Shown: one piece after another, positions 20,374 to 32,610 of the stretch
Position numbering within the stretch: the first letter of the stretch is position 1
How the letters are laid out: each line of letters opens with the position of its first letter
DNA from: Xiphydria camelus
Lineage: Eukaryota > Arthropoda > Insecta > Hymenoptera > Xiphydriidae
DNA length: 64,000 nt
Reading direction: 5' to 3'
Assembly (NCBI GenBank): GCA_963678675.1
Contig: OY783199.1
Coordinates: 18,570,097-18,634,096 of the forward strand
Notes under the pieces: generated by a model
Told to the model about the DNA's origin: nothing
The model's database searches: none
Seen by the model: the letters and a program-made list of their open reading frames with translations, nothing else
Position numbers and translations under genes: made by a program

Positions 20374-21224
20374 TGCTCTTCGGTTCGCGCGGCCCTCCTC
20401 ATATATCTCTTCCCCGTCGCGGCCACTCGCGCGCGCGAAGCGACTACCACCGCTCGATCGACGGCACCGAAACGCAGCTCCGGCCGCGACGTCGCGCGCT
20501 TCATCCGCGGCGGCCTGGGGGTTCCTTCGATCGATCGTTATCCCGGTGGACGTCGTATCCGTTCGGAGGAATGACACGCACTGCGCCGATCGCGTTCGCC
20601 CTCGATGCTCGCGCTACCCCGTACTCGCGCGACTCCCGTCCACCGCCGCCGCCGCCGCCGCCTGTACGAACCGCGTCCTCCGCTCCGCCGCTTCTGTCTT
20701 CCCCTGGCCACCCCCCACCGCGTCGCGTTTGCTTTCGAACTCGATAAGGGTGCGCGCGCTTGCGTCCTCCGTCGCGAGCGAACTCGCGTACGTGCTGCCA
20801 TCGCTGTTTTCTCGCTTCCTCCGGATTTTTCTGCGTCTCGCGTCCCGCTACTTTTTTCCCTCCCTTAATTGTGTTTTCGAACTCGGACAGAGACGAGGCC
20901 GCCGCCGCCGCCGCCGCGGGACGACCGCTGCCTCGCGATCGGGGAGAGAGGGGGGGGGTGATTTTTTTTCTCACCACCGCTTCTCCGCGTTGGGCCGATG
21001 GAGAGCTCGGCACGCGCGGGGCACCCAGCCTCCCCGCGTACAGTCGGGGTCGTTCCGCGGTCGCGACGCGGTATGGAGGATGAAGTTGAAACTCGGAGAA
21101 CGTCCCCGGGCGTGGCGCGGTTTTGGAATTTACCGCACACGTCGAAATGTAACATTCGCGTGCGTATTACTCGTATATGTCGCGAACTGGCTTTCCGCGT
21201 GGATCTCGAAATAAATAGAAATTC
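20374..21224. other. CpG-rich upstream region of the LRR gene
   Basis: It holds GCC-type trinucleotide runs (20642-20665 and 20899-20917) and poly-G/poly-T tracts. It is likely the 5' untranslated region and promoter of the minus-strand LRR gene, judged only from position and CpG density. No TATA box could be assigned. Confidence 0.4.
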
Positions 21225-21545
21225 CTGTACAAATTTGCATCCCCTGTTCTACCCTCTCAGGGGATAAATTTTCCAAAATCCTAAAACACGTCTTTCTAAA
21301 TTTCTGATCGGAAATTCGAATATCAGTTTTCATGGAATTGACTTCAAGAATGACGAATTTTCATACAAACTTACATCCCCTACTTTGCCATTTTAGAGGA
21401 AGAATTTCGTCAAATCCTTTTTAGTGGATGCTTATGTCACAAAAGAAACCTACTTTCCAAATTTTCATGTAATTAGCGTCATCAGTTTCAGCTTGGCGTT
21501 GATGAATCAGTCAGTCAGTCATTCAGGAGATGCTTTTTTGTATAT
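21225..21545. repeat. Interspersed repeat remnant ending CAGTCAGTCAGTCATTCA
   Basis: Contains two CATCCCCT...GAGGGGAT-like lines and the end GTTGATGAATCAGTCAGTCA. This layout is common in arthropod dispersed repeats (LINE tail or Helitron-like). I cannot assign the class. Confidence 0.4.
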
Positions 21546-21558
21546 ACAATATCCTATA

Positions 21559-22278
21559 CAGGGGCTCGACCTGAAATACTGGCCTAAAAGTAGATTGAAA
21601 TAAAAATAGGAAGAAATCCTTAGTATACGATTGGCATTTCTCAGAGAATTATAGGAGAGATGTAACTTTTTGAGCAAGCATTGGTAGCAGCGATAAAAAA
21701 TGTGATTCAGCCCCTTTAATTGGTCCGGCTTAATGGTAAATTCCGAGTGGATGAAAATTATTTGATATCACTCCGTATCGAAATCGCTTCAGGAGTTTTC
21801 AACTACACTGATACCATTGATAAATATTATAAATTTGTAATTGTATCCTCCGAGAAGGGGTGACCACCCCTTTGCATGAAAAATGAACGAGAACTCCGAA
21901 AGCTCGTCTCAGGAGTAAATCGAAAACGCTGATTTCGAAAAAAAAAAAAAAAATTCTCCTTTCATCTTATGATCAGGAATGACCACCCCTATTGCGAAGA
22001 AATGAACAAAAATTCCGAAACCCCTGGAGCCACTTCTGTAAAAATAATTGTCATCCACTCGGAATCAAACATTGGAGCTCCATAATTCCAGACCTCATTT
22101 CTCAAACTTGCCACCTGAAAGGGGCTGAATCGCATTTCTTATCGCTGCTATCGATGCTCGTTCAAAAATTTACATCCCTCCTTTAACTTTCTGAAAAGTA
22201 CCAATCGTGTCTAATGATTCCTCCGTATTTTTATTTCAATTTATAATACTTTTAGGACTGCATTTCAGGTCCAGTCCG
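21559..22278. mobile_element. Fold-back element, 720 bp
   Basis: CAGGGGCTCGACCTGAAATA at the left is mirrored near the right edge. Inverted arms extend to about 21765 and from about 22035 (ATTCCGAGTGGATGA against TCATCCACTCGGAAT). Two related GACCACCCCT segments and a 17-bp poly-A lie in the centre. Confidence 0.7.
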
Positions 22279-24579
22279 TAGACAGATAACCGTACACGAG
22301 CCCCTCTTTATTTCTCGCCACCGCGTCCCACGCTAAAATAATTCGCCGCGAAGAAATATTCGAGAAGAAATCTCGACGAGCGCACCGCGTTTCGAACGTT
22401 CGTTCCGACCGAGCGAGCTGCACGAGAGGCGGCGTCCCAAACAATCGCGTTCTCGCGTATACATCCATTCGTGATGTACGGACGAGCAACGTTCGCCGCG
22501 CGGGATGTAAAGTCGCTTTTACGACGAGAGCGCCGGGAAGATGTAAAACGGGGTAAAAGCAACGCTGGTGGGGTGGAGGAGGGGGGAGGAGGAGGGCGAA
22601 ATTGCTGGAGTTTGTAATTGCAGCGGCTTTGACGCGTCTATGATGCCCGATGGTACCCGCGGACGCGAGTAATGGCTCGCACCGAATGTCGCTCTCGTGT
22701 GTACATAGGTGTATGTACGCGTGGGAAAGAAGAGACAAAGCTTCTTCGCATATCCCTTCCGTTTGCGATTGGGTTGGGACGTTTGGACAATATTTGTTAA
22801 CGAATCATATAAATACGTCTTGTGTTTATAAATGTTCAGTAGAAAATTTTTTTTTCAATTTTCAATAACGTCGTTTAACGTCAAAGTGCAAATGAAAGTG
22901 CTGAATTTCAAACGCGGCTATAAATGCGTTACGATTGGTCGTACACATGGTACGTCACAGCTTTTTGTCGCACGGTTGTATCGTCCAATCGCGGTTTCGG
23001 TAGTCTGACCTAGTCTTTCCGTTGTGCCGTAATCGCAAGTAAACAGCAGGGAGTCGATTTTCTATCTCGAGAGAGAGTGAGAATGTTCACTTCACCTTTA
23101 CGAATCAGAGAAAGGACCTAAAGGAAAGGATGCTTTGCGATTGGTTGGATGCTGCTCACTTTTAGCATATTCACTAAGTTTGAGTTACAAAATCGAACCC
23201 CCCGGACACTTAACTTATTTGCTGAATTCAGGCCCGAACCACAAACTGATGAATGGACTCCCTTGATCATGTAGGCAACTTGAAATCACATTTATTTATA
23301 CCTGTACGATCTCTTATCGATTAAAATGCACTTTTCATGCATAGTCATTTATTAATATGATGCTAGACTTATTCACCGGTAAAGAGACTTCAATCACTAT
23401 TTTACCTCATTGTTTATGAATTTTTGGCCTACATCGATATAAGACTTTTGTAAATAAATATATAATCTCCAAAAAAGTATTATATAAATATGAGCTAAAG
23501 CTCATAAATAATGAGATAATAGTGATTCAGATAAAAAAGTGGTGTTAATTTTTAACACTCACCGGTTTGAACCTATGATACATACATATTTGGTGTCATT
23601 CAGTTTTATACCATTGTTATCTGACACCAAAAGTGGTCTACATTACCGTAGAATTTTTTACAGTGTATGATATATTACTTTCTACATAAAAATTGGGACT
23701 CTCTCTCTAATACAAGTAACAAAAATTTCCATTACCCGAAGGTAAAAAAATATTTTTATACAGCACTAACGAACACATCCTACGTCACTTCCTTTTCATA
23801 TTCCCTTTAAATTCACTATTCTTAATTCGTTGATAACTACGGAAAAAATGATTTTTAAGCAAAATCCTCTTACAGAAGTGTCAATCTAGACATAAAGATC
23901 TTCTTCTCCGTATATAAAGTTATCACTGCTCGTCGATTTTTGCATTCGTCGATCGTTCTGCTCTTGAAACCGCGTCGGAAATCTCCGGCGAATAACGCAT
24001 GAAATGAGTCCACGCGCGCGCGCGCCGGAGGATTCTCAGATGATTTTGCGTGGGAGGTTGTGAATCGCGCAGAGGGGCGCGGAGCGGGGGACAGATACAA
24101 ATGTGACGCACGATGAGTAAGAGGGTGAACGGAGGTGCCTTGGGGGGTCGTTTGATATCTCTGGATAAAATAGGGTTGGTAGAAAAGGGGGCGGGGGAAC
24201 GAGAGTAGTGGGAAAACGGCGACGCGGGGCGGGATGTGTGTCACGGGGTGAATCTTCGCACTCGATACGTCCCTCTTAACCTCCGGCTTTCGCGTACCGT
24301 CCGCGTCTTCTCTTCATCCCCCTTGCTCTCTTTTACACCCGACACCGCTAACCGCGATCGGCGCGAGGCCCCGTCGAGCCTCAAGAACGCGGTGTTATAC
24401 TAATGGACGTCTCGAGATTTATGTCAGCCTCGGAAGCTGCGGGACCACGTCGCAGCCGACGATGTCGTCTTCGAACCCATTTCGTCATCGTCACGCGTCG
24501 AACGTGAGATGGCAAAGTGGAGGTTCGAAATTTGGTTTGTTCTTTTCGTTTATATTTGGATATATTATACTCGCTTTTA
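22279..24579. other. Intergenic, no gene seen
   Basis: CpG-rich at 22300-22740 and 23930-24520, AT-rich between. No similarity to known proteins was recognised in either part. Confidence 0.4.
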
Positions 24580-24777
24580 CGTAGGTATAGTATGTCTATA
24601 GCTAGGTTACATCCATACTTTCATGCTAATCTTACAAATGCTAAAGTGAGTTTGTCTATGTGTCTGTTGCGCCTTCACGGCTTTAGTTTAGGTACTGCCG
24701 AACTGATTTTTATGAAATTTGGTAGAGAGCTAGCTTTAAACACGGAGAAGGACATAGGGTATGTGACGGCATCATAA
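24580..24777 (+). repeat. LINE/Helitron-type dispersed repeat fragment
   Basis: Contains GTTGCGCCTTCACGGCTTTA and ATGAAATTTGGTAGAGAG, lines typical of a repeat found in many arthropod genomes ('...TTTCACGGCTAAACC...GATTTTGATGAAATTTGGTA...'). The open frame here is incidental. Confidence 0.45.
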
Positions 24778-24854
24778 ATTCAATATGACGAATGTTCTAA
24801 GATGGTGGCATTCATAGAAAACTAGCAAGCGACATCAGCGGCGCGCAATTGGTT

Positions 24855-24874
24855 GGGGGGGGGGGGGGGGGGGG
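24855..24874. repeat. Poly-G run of 20
   Basis: A run of twenty G residues. Its exact length is uncertain in most sequencing data. Confidence 0.9.
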
Positions 24875-25039
24875 CGTACCCCCATTGATATTCAACATTG
24901 ATACCCGTCAATTAAAAAAAAATACAATTATTAAAATTCGACTTGAACGATTAAGAGCTGACGCATATACGGAGCGAGACACATGAATATTCGTTGAACA
25001 ATTAACGCATTTTGGAAAAACATTTCTCTTATAAAAGTG

Positions 25040-25325
25040 AGTTGCTTTAGAGCGGGAAAGAGAACTGTATATTTTAGTTTTCATTTAGTAGGCGTCTTCA
25101 AGGCTATTTTAAGGTAAACGCTTTTTCTTTAAATGAAAAAAAATAAAGAAATACGGAAACCTTTCAGACCTTTGTTTGTCAGGTTGATAGTCTGTTTTTA
25201 CAAATGGATTAAGAATGCGTTGAAAAAATACAGGCTTCCGTTTAAAGAAAAATCGTTCACCTTAAAATGGCCTTGAAAACGTCTACTAAATGTAAATAAG
25301 GCATACAATTCTCTTACACGCAATA
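25040..25325. repeat. Inverted repeat with GGCGTCTTCAAGGC arms
   Basis: TTTAGTAGGCGTCTTCAAGGC near 25086 is mirrored by GGCCTTGAAAACGTCTACTAAA near 25268. Outer AAGAGAACTGTAT and ATACAATTCTCTT also pair. MITE-like. Confidence 0.6.
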
Positions 25326-25671
25326 ACGTATTATCGAGTAGATATGCTATATCCTACACTGACAATGAGAGAAATATATAGTACAATTGACTAAATAGAC
25401 GGTTACAGTTGGATGCAGATTTAGTTATATTATTTGAATTAATAATTGACTGAAACAGATTACAGCCTATTTCCTTCAAATAGCCGTTAATCGTTATAAC
25501 CAAATTTTTCAGTCGTAGTAACCAATTCTGCATTCCTCCACCCGTAAGTGCAGATCTTATTGAACATACCTACATTTTTTCTCCCAGTCTACTTAACTCT
25601 TTAAGTGGCAGAAGACTGGGACACATTTTGAAACACATTATATGAACTCTTTTTATGTACCTATACAGGGT

Positions 25672-26126
25672 GTTCATTTTAAAACTTACCACCCACGTTA
25701 TCTGCGTAAAGAGACATATTTCTGAAAATCGCCGAGACACGTCAACAAAATTATTGAGGGGGAACATTTTTTATAAAAATTCGACGCCCCCCCCTCAACC
25801 ACCTGACTCCGGGGGCGGTAACCCCAATATTCTTAAATGGAACAGGGGGTCGAGTGATACCTCATTTTAACGTCAAATTTGAAAAGTAGGACGTCAAAAT
25901 GTACACAATTAAAAGCCCTTTAAAATGAGGTATCACTCGACCCCCTGTTCCATTTAAGAATATTGGGGTTACCGCCCCCGGAGTCAGGTGGTTGAGGGGG
26001 GAGGGGGGGGGCGTCGAATTTTTATAAAAAATGTTCCCCCTCAATAATTTTGTTGACGTGTCTCGGCGATTTTCAGAAATATGTCTCTTTACGCAGATAA
26101 CGTGGGTGGTAAGTTTTAAAATGAAC
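25672..26126. mobile_element. Long fold-back with about 200-bp arms
   Basis: The arms 25672-25870 and 25920-26126 are almost perfect reverse complements around a 49-bp loop. The termini are GTTCATTTTAAAACTTACCA and its complement. A poly-C/poly-G tract of slightly different length sits in each arm. No coding frame. Confidence 0.9.
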
Positions 26127-26181
26127 TATAATATTTCTTGCCATGAAAAAAAATAGTTTTCATATTTTTTAAAATTATAGA

Positions 26182-26441
26182 TAAGGTAAGGTGGGGTAAG
26201 AGCGTACAAAAAAAATAGACGGGGCAAGTGCGTCATATCAATTTTTATTCAAGTTTCTTAGCGAATGGTGCTGCCATCTTTAATTTGTAATCTTTGGTGA
26301 GTATGTATGTTACTAACCTGTTTTTCTAATCTAAGAGGTATTTCCGCAGTTGCTAACCTAAATTATCGTTTTTGTTGATATGTTGATATAATGTACGTGC
26401 CCCGTCTATTTTTTGGTATGCTCTTACCCCGCCTTACCTTA
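26182..26441. mobile_element. MITE with TAAGGTAAGGTGGGGTAAGA ends
   Basis: About 50-bp terminal inverted repeats (TAAGGTAAGGTGGGGTAAGA on the left) flank 160 bp of unique AT-rich DNA. Confidence 0.8.
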
Positions 26442-27278
26442 CTTATTTATATTATTTTCTCATATGCATTAGAATTTACATTTATCTTGTGTAGTATTAG
26501 TTTTCCATCAAAACATCAGCTAGGAGACTTAGGTCTGGTGGGAAACTATTCTCCCAGTAAAACTTAAAGGGTTAAATTAAGAGGCGCGAATGTAGAACGT
26601 GCAAACGAGGAGAACAAGTCCACCGTCCGAGTTTCGTTTTCGGATAAGTAACTTCTCCCATTCCCGACTCGGCGTCTGCGAGCGCGTCTTTCTCAAAGGA
26701 CCGGTCGATCGCGCTTCCGCGTCGTTAGACACCCGATCGGAGCGCCTAAACGTATCACGTCCTCTCGCCCGACGGGACGCACGCAAAGGAGCACACATTG
26801 ACCCCGCGCGGAGGGCTTTTTAGCCGAACGCACATTCTTATCGCTCTCGGCACAGCCACGTGGTTCGCCCCACGGGGGAACGCCCGCGTCGCGGCGTTAT
26901 ATCGTCCCCGACGCGAGTGGCGATCCGAAGCACTGCCGCCAGGTTGGTCTTCGTTGTTCTCGGCTTCCGAGCCTATCGATATCCCATCAAGCTCTCCCTC
27001 TCCGCCCTCCGCGCGCCTCCACCCCGCGCCGCTCGAGGCGTCTATCTTTCTCGCGCGAGCAACCTCTCGACTCGCTATCGCCTCCGCGCGTACCCCGGGT
27101 CGCGCATCGTCGATCGCGTCCCGGAAGGTCCCGCGGAATTTATCACTCTCATATCGCACCGGGGAGGAAAAAACTCGAACGCGTCGATTGCTTCGAGACG
27201 CTTTAAGGAAGTTCTATCGATGGTAGAATTAACAGATTAAATTCATATATCGATAAATCGATAGATGTGACACTCCGG
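26442..27278. other. Intergenic CpG-rich block
   Basis: High CG from 26580 to 27200. Overlapping frames on both strands reflect the base composition. No protein recognised. Confidence 0.4.
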
Positions 27279-27566
27279 TTAACCCTGCGTTAGTGTTCTA
27301 GGGTATACCGTACCCCACGAATTCCGTTTAGTACCATAGAATCAAAAGTAGATGAATAAGCACCAATGTTTAACGTTTTAATATATAAATTTTCCAGTAC
27401 AACGTTTAATTTATTTGAATCGTAAATAATCAGAGAACCATGATTGATCGTTGAAATTATCAAATTTCAAAATTTTTGATATCCTGCGTGAATTTTAGTT
27501 TGGGGTATGACATACCCCGGAACACCTCTCGTGAGAATTTCTCTGTGCACATCAACGCAGGGTTAA
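27279..27566. mobile_element. piggyBac-like MITE, 288 bp
   Basis: TTAACCCTGCGTT at the left and AACGCAGGGTTAA at the right give 13-bp mirrored ends that include a TTAA at each side. TTAA is the target duplicated by piggyBac transposases. Subterminal GGGTATACCGTACCCC and GGGGTATGACATACCCC also mirror. No transposase is left. Confidence 0.8.
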
Positions 27567-28194
27567 ATTTTTGCGACGACTCACCACCTTGTGTGATAAA
27601 TATCAAGTAAATATAAAATAAAATTATGAGATACAAATTTTACTAAAAGGTCCCAACAATTATATCTATCGATTCAGAAATAAAAGAAATGAATATGTTG
27701 CTCTTCTCATGAGATTCTATGTCAAATGGGCGTTAATTTATTTATATCGTGCGTTTTATACAAGTCAGTGAATCATCACAGAAATTTGACCGAAGAGTCC
27801 TGATGCTTATATTTGTCGATTTACCGAATTTGCTCAAAATCGTTCTGTTCATTCTATTATCGAGGGAACCTCCTCAAGCGGGCGAGATCACCGCTACGCG
27901 CGCGGTTAGCCTTTGCTCCGTTGGTCGATTCGAGAGCGGGAGGGGTAGGAGCCGACGGCGGCGCGACAAAGGAGACTGAATAGAAGCCTAAACAACGAAG
28001 TACGAGAGAATCACATTGTCACTCGCGGTGTGAGCCCTCTTTCTTTTCTTTTTATTCGCGCTCGGTACGCCCCGCTATTTTCTCCCTTCGTCTCGCTCTT
28101 TCCTTCGTTCGATTCTCACGTTTCGCGGGGTTCTCGACGCGTTAGCATGCGTGGGACCACGTACTAAGAACAAAGAATCGTTTGATTTAATTGC
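27567..28194. other. Intergenic, nothing recognised
   Basis: AT-rich then CpG-rich. The 76-codon frame at 27749-27979 has no recognisable similarity. Confidence 0.4.
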
Positions 28195-28380
28195 ACTGTA
28201 AAAAAATTGTATTTTTAATAGATTTTTGTATAGAGCTTTTTTCCATTGCGTAATACATTTCCTTATGAAACTTCCCTTGTAAATTTGATAACGGAATATA
28301 TTAATTTTCATAATCACGTATTGGATAAAAGCTTTGTATACAATTATAGTAAATTTAATAGAAATTTTTTTATGGTGTAC
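28195..28380. mobile_element. MITE, CACTGT family
   Basis: ACTGTAAAAAAATTGTATTT at the left and TAATAGAAATTTTTTTATGG at the right, with ATCACGTATTGGATAAAAGC inside. It is a slightly shortened copy. Confidence 0.7.
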
Positions 28381-28560
28381 ATTTTCAGGTTACGGGCGGT
28401 AAATTAAATATACGGTTATTTTTTTTTAACAAATAGCTATGTAGTTTGAGTACCTAACTAAAGTTTAGTCGAAGCAACTAAGTATTTAGCCGCTTCAACG
28501 AAACATTTAATACGATAACTTTATATTTAGTTGGTCACATCATAACTTCAAAATTTAGAT
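28381..28560. repeat. Repeat with GGTTACGGGCG and AACTAAATATTTAG-type motifs
   Basis: GGTTACGGGCGGTAAATTAA and the following TAGTT-rich stretch resemble 54840-54965. Probably a fragment of the same MITE family. Confidence 0.5.
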
Positions 28561-29994
28561 AAATCAAATAATTTTGTTTTCGCGCGCGAGCCGCTCCTGC
28601 AGCTGCCTCTCGAAGCAGTAACCGAAGTTTCGCTCGGATAACGGTTGCTCATCGCGATTCCTCGTTATATCCGCGACGACATAATTCGCACCTCGTTTTC
28701 GCGAATGAATTTCCTTCTTCGCGGATTTTCCGCCCCTCCCGCGCGCCGCCGTCGTCGCTCCAAGGCGCACGGTGAGTACCTACGTAATTGTGCACTCGAG
28801 TTTCACTCGACAATGCCCGCCGCGTTCGCTATCAGCGTCCCACCGATCTCCTCTCGACGCGGCGATGTTCCCTGTATACAGTTGCCCGCGAGATAACGCC
28901 TAAGGGTCGCGAGTAGGTGTACCTACCCCAACGCGCGAGAGAGCTTCCCTCGACTACTCTCCTAATCTAGCTTAAACCCATCCAACCCCAACTTCCCTGT
29001 TTTGCAAACCGTGCCGGGGCAAAATAGGAGCGCGCGCGCGAGGGACGAGCCCCCGATTATTCTCGGCTCGGGGGTAGACGAGTTCGCGGAAGTCGTTAAT
29101 TTTTCAATATCAAATTTCTACCGGATCCGTCCATCGCGCCGCGCCAAGTCTCCCGTCGCGTTCGCGGACGATTCGAAATTGCGATTCGCACCGATCGATT
29201 TCTCCGGAGAATACCGCCCCGCCACCATCGCGCGCAGCGGCCCAGTTTCCCAGCCAAACCGGATCTACCCCCGTACACACGCCGCCGACAGCCCCGCGCG
29301 GGGGAAATTTCCATACGAATGTTGCGCCACCTGCGCGCGAACGCTCTTCGGCGGGAGAGAGGACAACGTTGATCCCTGAGTTATGATTTGGGAGGGGGTC
29401 GTCGACGCGCAATGGCTGCGAGAAGATAACGGCGCGACACTACTACCCCCTGTGTATATGTCGCGGGAGCAACGCGTCCCAGTTATCGCGACGGACTCCC
29501 AATTCACTCGTTGACCTTTGTTTATCGTCCGCTAAACGAGTCCCTATCGCGCCATTCGTTATCGTCGTACAGATGTTTCCGACCGCGCGCGCGCGCGCAC
29601 TGCTCTTTCTTTCGCCTTAGGGGCGGCCGCGCGGAAGCTGCAGCGACGTCGGGGGGTTAAGCCGATTATCTCGAAGGACCTTGGCGCGTGCGCTCGTTGT
29701 TACGCGGGGGGATCTGAATTTTAATTAAGCCGGGAAATAAGAGATTTTAATCTCGTTGAGTGTTATATTTCGGAGTGTATCGCGACGATGCGTCCGATCG
29801 CGAGGGCGTAAATATTGGGGGATCGAACGGGGAGGGCCGATGTTATCGTGTAAAAGCTTTCGCGTGTGTAGCGAAGCGTTTCGATCGGAAATTCGATCGA
29901 TTGTGACGATAACGTCCGAATTAATCGACGTGTAATCGAAATATCGGATAGCCCTGAAGTGTTTAAGTGCACTGAGAAAAATTGATCGTTGTGT
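28561..29994. other. Intergenic CpG-rich block
   Basis: Contains (CG)n at 29586-29600. Frames on both strands are composition shadows. No protein recognised. Confidence 0.4.
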
Positions 29995-30190
29995 GTGTAC
30001 TGTAACAAAAATTTGTATTTAAAATTTAATATAAGTAATTGTATGTAATACTTTTATCCAATACGTGATTATCAAAATTAATATACTTCGTTATGAAATT
30101 TATAAGGGATATTTCATAAGGAAATATATTAATTTTCATAATCACGTGTTAGCATATTAAAAAAGTTCAAATTTTTTTTCAGTATAGCAT
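29995..30190. mobile_element. MITE, CACTGT family
   Basis: TACTGTAACAAAAATTTG at the left, AATACGTGATTATCAAAATT inside, and TTTTTTTTCAGTATA at the right. Confidence 0.7.
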
Positions 30191-30471
30191 AATTACATAT
30201 TATCTGTAAGGATATTGTAAGGCGATAATTGTGATTAGTATGTGCATTTTAATCAGTAGCATAAGCATATTCTAATCGAGGTAAAAAGAAAAGATTTGTA
30301 TCGTCATGAATCCTGTATTCTTAAATATTTGAAAAAAAAATATTTTCCTTGATATTTATCTATTTAGGAATAAGAGGTTGAAACGTCTGCCTCGATAATT
30401 TGATTTATTCTGCTAAAGTTAGAAAAATTATTCTTGTTGATAAAAGAATCAAGGTACCTACTACACGGAAA

Positions 30472-30765
30472 CAAATTATTTTGCAGTCTTAGCAGAACTA
30501 GGATTTTCTGCAAATTTTTTACCGTTGTGACGAAAATATTATCTGTGACAGCAGAAAATACGTCCGATAACAGCAAATGTAGGTAACCGCAATTACAGTG
30601 AAATTTTTGTCGGTACAAATATTTGTCATCCCAGAAAATATTTCCACCTCACTATTGGATATATCTTTTGCGCGCTGCCGGTTATAATATTTTTATCATG
30701 ATTGTGCATAAAGCTCTCAGCAAATCCTAGTTTTGCTAAGATTGCAAAATCATTTTTTTTTTTAA
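30472..30765. mobile_element. MITE with GCAGTCTTAGCAGAACTAGG arms
   Basis: GCAGTCTTAGCAGAACTAGG near 30483 is mirrored by CCTAGTTTTGCTAAGATTGC near 30726, giving arms of about 40 bp. Confidence 0.65.
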
Positions 30766-31004
30766 GAATAATAATTATATCACTACATTTTTAGAAACGA
30801 GGATTTCTAAAATATGAACTCGTTTCGTAGAGAAGGATACAGATCCTCATTGTGTTAGTGATTAAAAATGTACGAAACATTTTATCAGTATCCATTTTTT
30901 TCAATGTGTAATTTGTTTATAGTCTCCAGCATTCCGAAAATTCCGGAAAGCTTGGAATAATCAGGGGAATGCTATACGGGACTATGAATCGCACTCACTA
31001 CGCG

Positions 31005-31195
31005 GAAAAAAACGCAATGTTTACTGCTTTATCCAGCAGCGCCGAGACTCGAGCTCATTCTCAAGAATTTGTACAAAAAGGAGACATTTTTATTGACTGC
31101 ACTAAGCGCTACATAGAACAGTTTCCTTGGTACAAATTCTTGAAAACGAGCTTGAGTCTCAGCGCTACTGAATTAAGCGATAAAAATTGCTGATT
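31005..31195. repeat. Hairpin copy of the TTCAAGAATTTGTAC family
   Basis: TTCTCAAGAATTTGTACAAA and TTGGTACAAATTCTTGAAAA face each other, each flanked by GAGCTCATT/GAGCTTGAG motifs. The arms are 31017-31085 and 31125-31195. Confidence 0.7.
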
Positions 31196-32104
31196 TTTTT
31201 TCCATTCATAAACTATTCGACTATTCGCATCAACGAGAAGATCCTCTCCCTTTCATTGGCGAGCTCCTTTCTCTCGCACGGATCGATCGGTTTGTGTAAC
31301 GCCAATCTTCCGCACCGGCAATCCGCTGTCGGTACTTACTTCGCGACTCGTTGAACCGCGCTCTCATCGATTACCGATCAAATCGCCTTGTCGCTCTCGC
31401 TACCGATATCCTCGCCGTTCGCAAATAAAAGGCCGCGTCGGGCTCGAACGGTCGATATATACGGATATTCCGCGCCGGGGTAATTGTCGCGAAACGCGAG
31501 CCCTCCGTTACGCTTCGCCTGGCGCATTCGTTATTTCTGCGCAATTTGCCCGCGCGCGCGCGCGCGCGCGCGCTCCTTCCGAAAATAATCATTCAACGTG
31601 TGTCGGTAGCCACTTCGCGCCGCGCTTAATCTAATTAACGCGCTTTCGACGGCCGAACGAGTTGACGACCGCCGCGAGGTGTGCGCGCGGAAAGTTGAAA
31701 TTAATTCATTTCGCGCGTCCTAGTTGGACGCCCCCGCGCAACCGACGCGCGTAGTATTTAGCTGCCCATTTCCGGGCCATCCATATTCATTTCGTTCCCT
31801 ATCGTTTCCTACCGCGAGGCCTACAGTGGCGCGCGTGTCGTCTTGCTTAAATCTCGACGAATGTGTCGCCCCGATCGAGCCTGACAGACTCCCGGCCTCG
31901 TTTCGCAACCTATTTAAACGACAGTCAGTCCCCTCTTCGTTATGTGCGCGAGAAAAGTACCCAGCGACGAATACGACGCGGCGTATGGCGCTTTACATCC
32001 AGGACGATTTTTACGCGAAACATTACGGCGTGCTTAAACTTCCCTGACGCACTTCTACGCCACTCCGTAAACGTTCGCGCAACGAGAGTCGAGCAGAATG
32101 AATT
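31196..32104. other. Intergenic, with (CG)n microsatellite
   Basis: A run of alternating C and G lies at 31549-31572. Surrounding CpG-rich DNA shows no recognisable coding sequence. Confidence 0.5.
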
Positions 32105-32575
32105 CGGTTTTTTAAATAATTTTTTTTATCGTAGATTCGAACAATTGGACAAAATTACTTACCGTGTACCTATTTTTTCATTTTTCATTTCTGGCCGTAT
32201 TTGAGCTGGAAAACGATATTTAGAAATGAAGCTATACCATGGAAAAAAATTGTATTAAATTTAATACAATTGTATATAAAGCTTTTATTCAATACGTGAT
32301 ATTGTAAACATTAATATACTCCGTTATGAAATTTATAAGGGTAATTTTATAAAGAAATATATTAGTTTTCATAATTACGGAGCATATTAATTTTTTAAAT
32401 CACCTATTGCAAAAAAGCTTTGTATATAAATATATTAAAATTACATCTTTTTTACAATATACGACATAGTGTCTTAAGATTATCTCTTGCACTCGTTGCG
32501 TCTCTCGCGTCCCGATGACGTCACAACGTTGTAGAGAGGAACGCGTTTATAACTGCGAATAATTATTTTTTCAGA
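32105..32575. repeat. Dispersed repeat, inverted partner of 41085-41350
   Basis: TATTTGAGCTGGAAAAC, GATGACGTCACAACGTTG and TATAACTGCGAATAATTATT recur in reverse complement at 41.1-41.3 kb. This copy is longer because a CACTGT-family MITE sits inside it. Confidence 0.7.
32236..32462. mobile_element. MITE, CACTGT family, nested
   Basis: GGAAAAAAATTGTATTAAAT at the left and TTACATCTTTTTTACAAT at the right, with AAGCTTTTATTCAATACGTG inside. TA borders both sides. The partner copy at 41 kb lacks it. Confidence 0.75.
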
Positions 32576-32610
32576 TATTTTCTTTTTTATGTCATATTAA
32601 ATATCGACAC

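Noticed and set aside
17746..20574. 942-codon open frame on the plus strand
   Set aside because: It lies opposite the LRR gene, is arginine-rich without domains, and is explained by high GC and LRR codon periodicity on the other strand.
19481..21214. 577-codon plus-strand frame
   Set aside because: Overlaps the LRR gene and its CpG-rich upstream DNA; Ser/Arg-rich with no recognisable domain.
25862..26044. Two mirrored small frames with ...MRGNIFYKNSTPP
   Set aside because: They exist only because the fold-back arms are reverse complements; no coding signal.
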